Of a DNA stretch of 8,606 nucleotides, positions 1-5,720 are shown piece after piece. Under the pieces are notes generated by a model that had not been told where the DNA came from, did not search any database, and saw only the letters and a list, made by a program, of their open reading frames with translations. Within the stretch, counting starts at the first letter, position 1, and each line of letters starts with the position of its first letter. Source of the stretch: Schlesneria sp. (GTDB lineage: Bacteria; Planctomycetota; Planctomycetia; Planctomycetales; Planctomycetaceae); contig JANXOO010001207.1 of NCBI GenBank assembly GCA_025353525.1, positions 1 through 8,606 on the forward strand, read 5' to 3'. A program made the position numbers and the translations under genes.

Positions 1-1453
1 GAAGGTGCCAATCGGTTTCGCGTTCGAACATACGTGCCGTGCGGAGCAATCGTTCTTCTTCAAAGGGCGGGGCCAGGAGTTGAAATCCGATTGGCAGATT
101 GCCCGATGTCAATCCGCACGGGATCGAGATGCCCGGGATTCCCGCCAAATTGGCGCTGATCGTATAGATGTCCGAGAGATACATTGAAAGAGGGTCGCTC
201 GATTTCTCTCCGATTTTGAAGGCTGGTGTCGGAGTGACGGGGCCCGCAATGACATCGACATCCTGAAATGCGCGATCAAAGTCGGTGCGAATCAGACGCC
301 GCACTTGCAATGCTTTCGTGTAGTACTTGTCCGCATAGCCGGTTGAGAGCGAAAAGACACCCAGCATGATCCGTCGCTTCACTTCGTCTCCAAACCCCTC
401 CCCGCGACTCGCCTCGTACATGTCCACCAGGCTGTTCCCGAATTCTTCGGCGCGATGGCCGTAATGAACTCCGTCATATCGAGCGAGATTACTTGACGCT
501 TCCGAGGTGGCAACCAGGTAATACGTCGCAATGGCGAATCTGGAATGCGGCAGATGAATATCTTTGAGTTTGGCTCCGAGGGATTGATAGACTGCCAGCG
601 CATTCCGAACGGCTCGCTCGATTTCGGAATCCAGTCCCTCGGCGAAGTGCTCGACGGGAACTCCGATCCGCAATCCGGCGAGCGGCTGGTCGAACGATTT
701 GCTGAACGCAGGAACCGGTTGCCGAACACTGGTTGAATCCCGCAGGTCGTGCCCGGAAACTGTTTCCAGGAGTGAGGCGACGCCTTGAACGTCGGTGGCA
801 AACGGACCGATTTGATCGAGTGAACTGGCGTAGGCGACAAGTCCATACCGTGATATTCGACCATATGTCGGTTTCATGCCGACAATTCCACACAGAGCTG
901 CCGGCTGCCGAACCGAGCCGCCGGTATCGCTTCCCAGTGCGAGTGGGGACATTCGAGCCGCGACGGCAGCAGCAGATCCGCTGCTCGATCCACCGGGGAT
1001 GCGTTCGGTATCCCAGGGATTGCGAGTGGGACCATAAGCCGAGTTTTCGCCCGATGATCCCATCGCGAACTCGTCCATGTTCGTTTTACCGATCAGGACG
1101 GCATCGGCACTGCGAAGTTGCGAAATCGCGTGCGCGTCGTAAGGCGGAATGTATTTCTTCAGCATACGGCTGCCGCATGTCGTGGGCTGGCCCTTTGTAC
1201 ACAACACGTCCTTGATGGCGACGGGAATTCCCGCCAGAATTCCCATGGGATGCCCGGCCGCCCGTTTTTGATCGATCCCGGTTGCCTGCCGGATCGCATC
1301 GTCCTCATCGACATACAAAAAAGCGTGAATCGACTCGTCACATAGCCGGATTGCATCGAGACAGGCTCGCGTCACTTCGACGCAAGAGACATCCTTCGAA
1401 CTCAATCGACCGAGCAGTTCTGCGAACGTCAATTCCGTCAAAGGGGACACCAC
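1..1453 (-). CDS. gatA: Glutamyl-tRNA(Gln)/aspartyl-tRNA(Asn) amidotransferase subunit A, 3' end cut by window edge
   Basis: GatA is the amidase subunit of the GatCAB complex. It releases ammonia from glutamine so that mischarged Glu-tRNA(Gln) or Asp-tRNA(Asn) can be amidated in the cytoplasm. I translated the frame by hand: it is open from 1453 to the window start (484 codons) with no frameshift. The amidase-signature catalytic set is complete: Lys81 in GIPVAIKD, Ser156 in GGSSSGSAAAVAA and nucleophile Ser180 in GSDTGGSVRQPA. The frame ends FERETDWHL, so only about 5-15 C-terminal residues should be missing compared with ~485-495 in the family. The start is GTG at 1453 (or the adjacent GTG at 1450), preceded by a GGGAG ribosome site about 9 nt upstream. 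The upstream gene on the same strand is a small basic protein, not gatC, and a terminator separates them, so gatA probably has its own promoter. Identification is very secure. Confidence 0.97.
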   Translation of the reverse strand, partial: MVSPLTELTFAELLGRLSSKDVSCVEVTRACLDAIRLCDESIHAFLYVDEDDAIRQATGIDQKRAAGHPMGILAGIPVAIKDVLCTKGQPTTCGSRMLKKYIPPYDAHAISQLRSADAVLIGKTNMDEFAMGSSGENSAYGPTRNPWDTERIPGGSSSGSAAAVAARMSPLALGSDTGGSVRQPAALCGIVGMKPTYGRISRYGLVAYASSLDQIGPFATDVQGVASLLETVSGHDLRDSTSVRQPVPAFSKSFDQPLAGLRIGVPVEHFAEGLDSEIERAVRNALAVYQSLGAKLKDIHLPHSRFAIATYYLVATSEASSNLARYDGVHYGHRAEEFGNSLVDMYEASRGEGFGDEVKRRIMLGVFSLSTGYADKYYTKALQVRRLIRTDFDRAFQDVDVIAGPVTPTPAFKIGEKSSDPLSMYLSDIYTISANLAGIPGISIPCGLTSGNLPIGFQLLAPPFEEERLLRTARMFERETDWHL

Positions 1454-1520
1454 GAGTCGACTCTCCCAGGATCACACCGCGACCGGACAACGACGGGAAC
1501 GAATGAATAGGTATCCGGAT

Positions 1521-1563
1521 AAAAACGAAAAAGCACGATCAAGACCAACGCCTCGTCGTGCTT
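1521..1563 (-). terminator. Rho-independent terminator after the 66-residue protein gene
   Basis: Read on the minus strand, the arm AAGCACGA (1563-1556) pairs perfectly over 8 bp with TCGTGCTT (1538-1531). The stem can extend inward by CGAG/CTTG with one bulge. It is followed by a broken T run (TTTTCGTTTTT, ending at 1521). It starts 28 bp after the stop of the upstream gene and lies between that gene and gatA, so the two are probably separate transcription units, or read-through is limited. Confidence 0.8.
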
Positions 1564-1590
1564 CGGGAAATCCGGTACGAACTGTCCCGA

Positions 1591-1791
1591 TTACTTTTTG
1601 GACTGTTCGGCCTTGATCGCCGAAACGCGTTCGTCCACGTTGTAAAAGGGGCTCAGTCGGCGAACTTTGGCAGCAATGACAACCTTGTCTGCCTGGGCAG
1701 TCGCCTTCATGTACTTGACAATCAGCTTTTGAATTTTCACTTTGCGGTGGCGTCGGCGGGCGATCTCGCGATCTCGTTCAATTCGTGGCAT
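1591..1791 (-). CDS. Small basic planctomycete protein, DUF6800-like
   Basis: A 66-residue, strongly basic protein that begins MPRIERDREIARRRHRKVKI and ends in a Lys-rich tail. The first half is dominated by Arg/Lys with a likely amphipathic helix; the middle has a KVRRLSPFYN segment. From memory this matches a family of very short planctomycete proteins (I believe DUF6800) sharing an N-terminal (G/P)R-x-ERDRE-x-ARRR motif and a central 'RxSPF' motif; the DUF number is recalled, not searched. Function is unknown. Charge and size suggest RNA or ribosome association, which is inference only. ATG at 1791 is the natural start although the upstream GAAGAAGA is only a modest ribosome site. It is followed by a strong terminator and preceded by a 31-bp duplicated leader. 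I see no sign of decay. Confidence 0.8.
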   Translation of the reverse strand: MPRIERDREIARRRHRKVKIQKLIVKYMKATAQADKVVIAAKVRRLSPFYNVDERVSAIKAEQSKK

Positions 1792-1820
1792 ATTTCAGTG
1801 TCTTCTTCGGAACGGGATTT

Positions 1821-1882
1821 ACTTGAAATCCGGGAGTATGGCCAAAGGCCTACTTTGAATCCGGGTGTGTGGCCAAAGGCCT
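1821..1882. repeat. Two-copy 31-bp tandem repeat with GGCCAAAGGCC core
   Basis: Two head-to-tail 31-bp units occupy 1821-1851 and 1852-1882 and match at 27 of 31 positions. Each ends with GGCCAAAGGCCT, a mini-hairpin with a 4-bp GGCC stem and AAA loop. The repeat begins about 30 bp upstream of the start codon of the minus-strand gene at 1591-1791, so it would lie in that gene's leader or promoter region. It does not encode anything conserved in either direction that I can recognise. Confidence 0.85.
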
Positions 1883-1961
1883 TCGGTCAACGGAGAGCAA
1901 TCATTTTCAGGAGCGACCGGCAGCCATTTTGATTCCACAGCGGAACCGTGCGAGCCGGATT

Positions 1962-1990
1962 CTTATGGCCGAAACCTGTTTCTACATCAA
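1962..1990 (-). promoter_or_regulatory. Candidate sigma-70-type promoter for the 66-residue protein gene
   Basis: On the minus strand, TTGATG (1990-1985) and CATAAG (1967-1962) are separated by exactly 17 bp; each matches its consensus at four of six positions. It lies about 170 bp upstream of the start at 1791. Transcripts from it would include the 31-bp repeat in the leader. It overlaps the inverted repeat at 1975-1997. This is a consensus match only, and weak. Confidence 0.3.
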
Positions 1991-1997
1991 AAACAGG
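1975..1997 (-). terminator. Hairpin just downstream of the zinc-ribbon gene, possible weak terminator
   Basis: CCTGTTT (1975-1981) and AAACAGG (1991-1997) form a perfect 7-bp stem with a 9-nt loop, starting 6 bp after the stop codon of the 39-residue gene. On the minus strand it is followed only by TTTCGG, so the T run is short. It may be a weak terminator or attenuator, or an operator overlapping the candidate promoter at 1962-1990. Confidence 0.4.
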
Positions 1998-2003
1998 CGC
2001 CGA

Positions 2004-2123
2004 CTAGCGAAGTTTCTTGTGGCAAGTCTTGCAACGGACTCGCATGCGTACCAGTTTATTGCATTTCGGACAGCGTTTGGCTTTGCGAGCCAACTTTAAT
2101 TTTGTCCGTGGACGGTAAACCAT
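2004..2123 (-). CDS. 39-residue basic zinc-ribbon protein
   Basis: This short frame runs from ATG at 2123 to TAG at 2004. The protein has an N-terminal basic stretch (residues 4-17) and then CPKC (18-21) and CKTC (31-34) with nine residues between the pairs, followed by His35. That is the layout of a compact four-cysteine zinc ribbon. Seventeen of 39 residues are Lys or Arg, typical of rRNA-binding or ribosomal proteins. It is not L36 (rpmJ), whose conserved start and CxxC...CxxxxH spacing differ, and I cannot assign it to a named family. The start is supported by AGAGGG seven bases upstream. It reads in the same direction as the two small/housekeeping genes to its left, and its promoter region is the 17-bp repeat array. 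The paired cysteines, the ribosome site and the clean stop make a chance frame unlikely. Confidence 0.7.
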   Translation of the reverse strand: MVYRPRTKLKLARKAKRCPKCNKLVRMRVRCKTCHKKLR

Positions 2124-2136
2124 TCCTGCACCCTCT

Positions 2137-2219
2137 GTATTTCTGACAACCGTATTTCTGTCGAACCTGAGTAACTGTCAAACCTGTGTATCTGTAAAAC
2201 CTGAGTATCTGTCAATTCG
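2137..2219. repeat. About five imperfect ~17-bp tandem repeats
   Basis: Degenerate units begin at 2137, 2152, 2171, 2188 and 2205, with plus-strand consensus GTATCTGTCAAACCTGA. The three units from 2171 are on an exact 17-bp period; the unit at 2152 is 19 bp and the outer ones are partial. The array ends 14 bp upstream of the start codon of the minus-strand gene at 2004-2123, so it occupies that gene's promoter and leader. Confidence 0.85.
2153..2215 (-). promoter_or_regulatory. Overlapping candidate promoters built from the 17-bp repeat
   Basis: On the minus strand each unit reads as a TTGACA-like hexamer immediately followed by a GATACT-like hexamer. Because the period is 17 bp, the TTGACA of one unit is spaced exactly 17 bp from the second hexamer of the next. 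The pairs are TTGACA (2215-2210) with GATACA (2192-2187), TTTACA (2198-2193) with GTTACT (2175-2170), and TTGACA (2181-2176) with the poorer GAAATA (2158-2153). The -35 matches are excellent and the -10 matches are only about three of six. They would drive the 39-residue zinc-ribbon gene. Confidence 0.45.
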
Positions 2220-2999
2220 CTTTCATCGTAATGTCAATCTGGCCGTCGCATGGAAAAGACAACGAAACCATTCACACTTACGATTTTTTCAGCCAGTAGC
2301 GATGAGCAAGAGTCACTCTTGATCGCTTAAACCCGATTCGAATATTGCCGAAATCTCTAATGATTCGGGGTCATGTTCTTTTGCAAGTTGTTTTACTGAT
2401 TGGACATAACGCCGAATCATTTTTCGAAAAACAACGAGCGCCGGACGCGCCAAATCGGGCTCGGGAGTTTATCCGCTTGAGATCGACCATGCAAGCGACA
2501 TCCCGATTTGTTGAAAAATCGGATCATTCTCGGCTGTTTGTGGTTCCGAAATTGTTCAGAATCTGTTAATCTTCATGGGTGAGCAGTTGCATTCGCTGGG
2601 ACGGTTTTTTCGAGTGGGTCTCGATAAATCGTGAATGGGGCTGTCGAACAAGCAGTGTTTTGGGTGTTTTTTGAAAAGCATTCGGTCTTTCGCAGATCGG
2701 CTTTTCGGGAAAATTGTGGACGCTTCCGGTTTCACGGCGTCCGGGAAACAACATCGACCGGGTCACGCACCGCATCCGATAAACAGGATGTCCGAAAAAC
2801 GCGTTGCGCTTTTGTAAAAAATCGCTCAACTCCGTGTCTTGATTGGCACGGTGACATTCATGTCGTCGTTTGAGGAAGTGCAAGACTTGCGACTTGACTG
2901 GTTTCCGGATGATTCTGACGTTTTCGCGACAGCGGGATGTCCGATCCGGTCAAATTCGTGGCGTGAGTCGTTTTACCGGCATGGAATGCCGGATTTAGT
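2220..2999. other. Long intergenic stretch with no supported gene
   Basis: About 0.8 kb between the divergently oriented zinc-ribbon gene and the ketoacyl synthase gene. Open frames on both strands (for example 2345-2569 plus and 2566-2883 minus) have no recognisable motif, no good ribosome site and implausible composition, so I do not call them. The segment holds an inverted repeat (2298-2327). It must contain the promoter of the synthase gene, but I could not find a convincing one. I saw no hallmark of tmRNA, RNase P RNA or tRNA. Confidence 0.6.
2298..2327. repeat. Near-perfect 30-bp inverted repeat
   Basis: AGCGAT (2298-2303) pairs with ATCGCT (2322-2327), and CAAGAGT (2307-2313) pairs with ACTCTTG (2315-2321), leaving a 3-nt bulge (GAG) on one side and a single-base centre. 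Neither strand has a T run after it, so a standard intrinsic terminator is unlikely. It may be a protein-binding palindrome or a REP-like element. Confidence 0.7.
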
Positions 3000-3056
3000 G
3001 TGAAGTTGCCGGGGCGCGTGGATTTTTACGCTTCGGTTCTTTTACGGGGTCTGGCT

Positions 3057-4346
3057 ATGACGGCTGGTTCCGATTCCTGTCGCGTGGTTGTTACCGGCGT
3101 TGGAGTTGTTTCTCCGATTGGTATTGGTCAACAGGCGTTCTGGCAAAATCTGATTGCCGGAAGGTCCGGGATCGATCTTTTGACCGCCTTTCCTTCCGGG
3201 GGGCTGCCGTCGAAACTCGCTGCCGAAGTTCGTGACTTCGATCCGATTGAGCACATTTATCAACGAAAATTCCTCAAAGTGATGTCTCGCGACATCCAGT
3301 TAGGTGTCGCAAGCGCTTCGATGGCCATGAAAGACGCTGCGTTGCCTCAGGGTGCGATTGATCCCGAGCGACTGGGAGTCGAATTCGGTGCAGGGCACAT
3401 GTCCGCGACACCGGAAGAACTGGCTGACGCTTCCCGCCACCTGCAACAAACTGCTGACGGAATCTCGTTTCAAGGTTGGGCAGAAGACGGTCTGGGCGAA
3501 ATCGCTCCGCTGTGGCTGTTGAAGCAATTGCCCAATATGCCTGCTTGCCACGTTGCGATCGAACACGATGCTCGCGGCCCGAACAATACAATCACCAGTT
3601 GCGAATCGTCTGCCCTGCTGGCCCTGGCAGAAGGCGTGCGAGTGATCGAGCGTGGTGCCGCCGATGCGATGATTGTCGGAGCGTGCAGTTCCCACATTCA
3701 CCCACTGGAAATTGCGCGACTCAATCTGTACGAAAGCCTGTCACACGGCGACGACCCGCGGTTCGCTTGCCGGCCCTTCGATCGTGATCGCGACGGAACT
3801 GTCGCTGGGGAAGGGGCCGCATCGTTCGTCCTCGAACGCTACGAGCACGCGGTCAGCCGCGGTGCGCCGATCTACTGTGAAATCCTCGGTGTCGGAGCGG
3901 GTTGCGACGGACGCGATCCGGCGAATCGCTCGAATGGATTGGGCCTCGCCCGTTCCATCGAAGCGGCACTGCGACGTTCGAACCTGACGCCGAAGGATCT
4001 GGGACACATTAACGCTCATGGCAAAGGAACGCGCAAGGACGATATGGCAGAATCGCGGGCCTATCATCACGCTCTTGGCAGTGTCGCTGAATCGATTCCG
4101 GTCACGGCGCTCAAGAGTTACTTCGGGCACTTTGACGCAGGTGCCGGAGCCGTTGAACTCGCCGGAAGCCTGCTGGCCATGCGACACGGTCAATTGCCGA
4201 TGACGCTGAACTATCGCAATCCTGATCCCCTCTGTCGTCTTAATATCATTCACGATGAACCATTCCGAATGACGAACGGGGTTGCCCTGAGCGTCAATCG
4301 GACGCGAATGGGACAAAGCGCCGCCGCCGTGATTCGCGCCATATGA
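3057..4346 (+). CDS. Beta-ketoacyl-ACP synthase, FabF-like (KAS II family)
   Basis: A 429-residue condensing enzyme that would extend an acyl chain by decarboxylative Claisen condensation with malonyl-ACP. The N-terminus has the usual RVVVTGVGVVSPIG motif (residues 9-22). The catalytic set is complete and correctly spaced: Cys182 in NTITSCESS, His321 in INAHGKGT, Lys353 and His358 in LKSYFGHFDAGAG. The intervals (139, 32 and 5 residues) almost equal those of E. coli FabF (140, 32, 5). PFDRDRDGTVAGEGA is also typical. Two motifs are divergent: the nucleophile elbow is SCESS instead of TACA, and HGTSTP is replaced by HGKGTR, so the substrate may not be the ordinary fatty acid intermediate. I chose ATG at 3057 (GGGG six bases upstream) over GTG at 3000, because the 19 extra residues do not look conserved. 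No acyl carrier protein or reductase gene is adjacent; proC follows after 207 bp. Confidence 0.93.
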   Translation: MTAGSDSCRVVVTGVGVVSPIGIGQQAFWQNLIAGRSGIDLLTAFPSGGLPSKLAAEVRDFDPIEHIYQRKFLKVMSRDIQLGVASASMAMKDAALPQGAIDPERLGVEFGAGHMSATPEELADASRHLQQTADGISFQGWAEDGLGEIAPLWLLKQLPNMPACHVAIEHDARGPNNTITSCESSALLALAEGVRVIERGAADAMIVGACSSHIHPLEIARLNLYESLSHGDDPRFACRPFDRDRDGTVAGEGAASFVLERYEHAVSRGAPIYCEILGVGAGCDGRDPANRSNGLGLARSIEAALRRSNLTPKDLGHINAHGKGTRKDDMAESRAYHHALGSVAESIPVTALKSYFGHFDAGAGAVELAGSLLAMRHGQLPMTLNYRNPDPLCRLNIIHDEPFRMTNGVALSVNRTRMGQSAAAVIRAI

Positions 4347-4553
4347 AATTGCACGAAACACTCGGAACGCAGCAAGCGCCTGCCGGTGTTGATTCAGGAA
4401 CGGTCCATCAAAAGCATTTCCTGAAAACCAGTGGGGGTCGCTTCAAGACAGTTCTGAATTCGTGCCAACATCTGCCGGACTGTTGTGTCGACACGCGAAA
4501 ATCGCTGTCCGTCAGAATATTGAAGCGCGCGTAAATACCGGAGTGCCAGATCG

Positions 4554-5381
4554 ATGACGAACGATGCGACGATCACGTTAACGGTCGGATTCATCGGGGC
4601 AGGCCAGATGGCAACGGCCTTGGCCAAAGGATTTCTGGCTGCCGGAACGCTGTCACCCGAATTAATTGTCGCGTGTGATGTCATACCGGAAGCTGGTCAC
4701 CGGTTTGTCGAACGGACGGGAGCGCGACTGGCCGCTTCAAACCGCGATGTCGCCAGTCAGGCAAACGTTCTGTTTCTGGCAGTCAAGCCGCAACAGATGC
4801 TTCACGTGTTGGCTGACTTGCGCGATGTGATCCACAACGAACACCTGATCGTTTCGATCGCTGCCGGAGTCTCGCTCAAGGCAATGGCGGCGGGACTGTC
4901 CCATGAAGTGCGGCTGATTCGAGTGATGCCGAATACTCCATGTCTTGTCGGATGCGGTGCAAGTGCCTTCAGTCGCGGCACACATGTGACCGACGACGAT
5001 GCCGCTTTGGTGCAGCGACTTTTGTCGAATGTGGGAATCGCCGTTGAAGTCCCTGAAAAGCTGCTCGATGCGGTAACGGGCCTTTCAGGCAGCGGGCCTG
5101 CCTACGTGTACCAGATCATCGAAGCCATGAGTGACGGAGGAGTTCGCATGGGACTCCCTCGCGATACGGCCACAAAGTTGGCCGCCCAGACGGTACTCGG
5201 TGCAGCTCAAATGGTGTTGACCACGGGGCAGCATCCCGGATCGTTGAAAGACGCTGTCACCAGTCCCGGAGGGACGACGATCGCGGGATTGCACGAGCTG
5301 GAACGCGGCGGTCTTCGAGGCGTTTTGATGAACGCCGTCGAAGCGGCGACAAAACGCGCCCGTGAACTTGATGCCTCGTGA
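4554..5381 (+). CDS. proC: Pyrroline-5-carboxylate reductase
   Basis: Catalyses the last step of proline synthesis, the NAD(P)H-dependent reduction of 1-pyrroline-5-carboxylate to proline, in the cytoplasm. The 275 residues match the family length (about 270). The Rossmann dinucleotide site VGFIGAGQMA is at residues 11-20, AVKPQ at 76-80 and MPNTP at 125-129. The C-terminal dimerisation/substrate region contains GLSGSGPAYVY (176-186) and the family signature from PGSLKDAVTSPGGTTIAG to LHELE (228-250). The ATG start has GGAG about 10 bases upstream. It lies 207 bp after the ketoacyl synthase gene on the same strand; there is no functional link between the two and no other proline gene nearby. 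Nothing suggests damage. Confidence 0.97.
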   Translation: MTNDATITLTVGFIGAGQMATALAKGFLAAGTLSPELIVACDVIPEAGHRFVERTGARLAASNRDVASQANVLFLAVKPQQMLHVLADLRDVIHNEHLIVSIAAGVSLKAMAAGLSHEVRLIRVMPNTPCLVGCGASAFSRGTHVTDDDAALVQRLLSNVGIAVEVPEKLLDAVTGLSGSGPAYVYQIIEAMSDGGVRMGLPRDTATKLAAQTVLGAAQMVLTTGQHPGSLKDAVTSPGGTTIAGLHELERGGLRGVLMNAVEAATKRARELDAS

Positions 5382-5508
5382 TGTCGGCACTGGCAAAATT
5401 GGCGGTAAGGATCGGCGCATGAACAATCGTCGTCAGTTGTTGATGTCGCTGACATCCCCGAGCGATTCAGTCCGTTCCTGCAAAAATGGTTCCGACAGTA
5501 AATGATGC

Positions 5509-5525
5509 GCCGGTCCCTGACCGGC
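5509..5525 (+). terminator. Short GC-rich hairpin downstream of proC, possible terminator
   Basis: GCCGGTC (5509-5515) and GACCGGC (5519-5525) form a perfect 7-bp stem with a 3-nt loop, about 130 bases after the proC stop. No T run follows, so it is not a standard intrinsic terminator; it could stabilise the proC mRNA 3' end or help termination in another way. Confidence 0.35.
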
Positions 5526-5555
5526 CTCGATATCCGGGTCTCGCGATGCTGCTGA

Positions 5556-5597
5556 TTTTCCAAAGTCGAAGCACTGTTTTCCAAAGTCGACGCACGG
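5556..5597. repeat. Two-copy 21-bp tandem repeat
   Basis: Two adjacent 21-bp units (5556-5576 and 5577-5597) share 19 of 21 bases; the shared start is TTTTCCAAAGTCGA. Because the unit is a multiple of three, the minus strand reads as a repeated ASTLENS peptide in one frame, a periodic chance frame and not a gene. The repeat lies 124 bp upstream of the HTH-EIIA start. Confidence 0.85.
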
Positions 5598-5720
5598 TGG
5601 CATCGCAATCGCCGTCGAGAAAGAATAGACTTCTGTCGGCAGACTGCCGTTCGGGACTGCGCGAGTGGTTGATCAGTCCTGCACGATGAACTCCCGCCCC
5701 AATTTTATCCCGCCTTTTGA

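Larger units (their letters stand above)
5382..5720. other. 339-bp intergenic region with hairpin and tandem repeat
   Basis: Between proC and the HTH-EIIA gene I find a 7-bp hairpin (5509-5525), a 21-bp tandem duplication (5556-5597) and a small 5-bp hairpin (CGGCA 5637-5641 / TGCCG 5645-5649). No open frame here carries a recognisable domain. A 28-codon frame from ATG 5419, preceded by AAGGAT, cannot be supported. No convincing -35/-10 pair was found for the downstream gene. Confidence 0.55.

Noticed and set aside
2137..2219. CRISPR-like array
   Set aside because: Units are ~17 bp, directly adjacent and without unique spacers, so this is a simple tandem repeat.
2345..2569. 74-codon open frame on the plus strand in the large intergenic region
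   Set aside because: No motif or ribosome site; a hydrophobic stretch alone is not enough evidence.
2566..2883. 105-codon open frame on the minus strand
   Set aside because: No recognisable domain, no ribosome site and composition typical of a random frame in non-coding DNA.
2894..2922. TTGACT as a -35 box for the ketoacyl synthase gene
   Set aside because: The hexamer at 17-bp spacing is GACGTT, which does not resemble a -10 box.
3741..4361. 206-codon minus-strand frame
   Set aside because: Antisense shadow of the ketoacyl synthase gene, which has complete catalytic motifs on the plus strand.
4343..4534. 63-codon frame overlapping the stop of the ketoacyl synthase gene
   Set aside because: Overlap by ATGA looks operon-like, but there is no ribosome site or recognisable sequence and it ends before proC without any supporting feature.
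5419..5505. 28-codon frame after proC, preceded by AAGGAT and overlapping a 13-codon frame
   Set aside because: Too short and without any domain; chance occurrence is likely.
5207..5608. 133-codon minus-strand frame containing STLEN repeats
   Set aside because: Mostly antisense to proC; the periodic peptide comes from the 21-bp tandem repeat.
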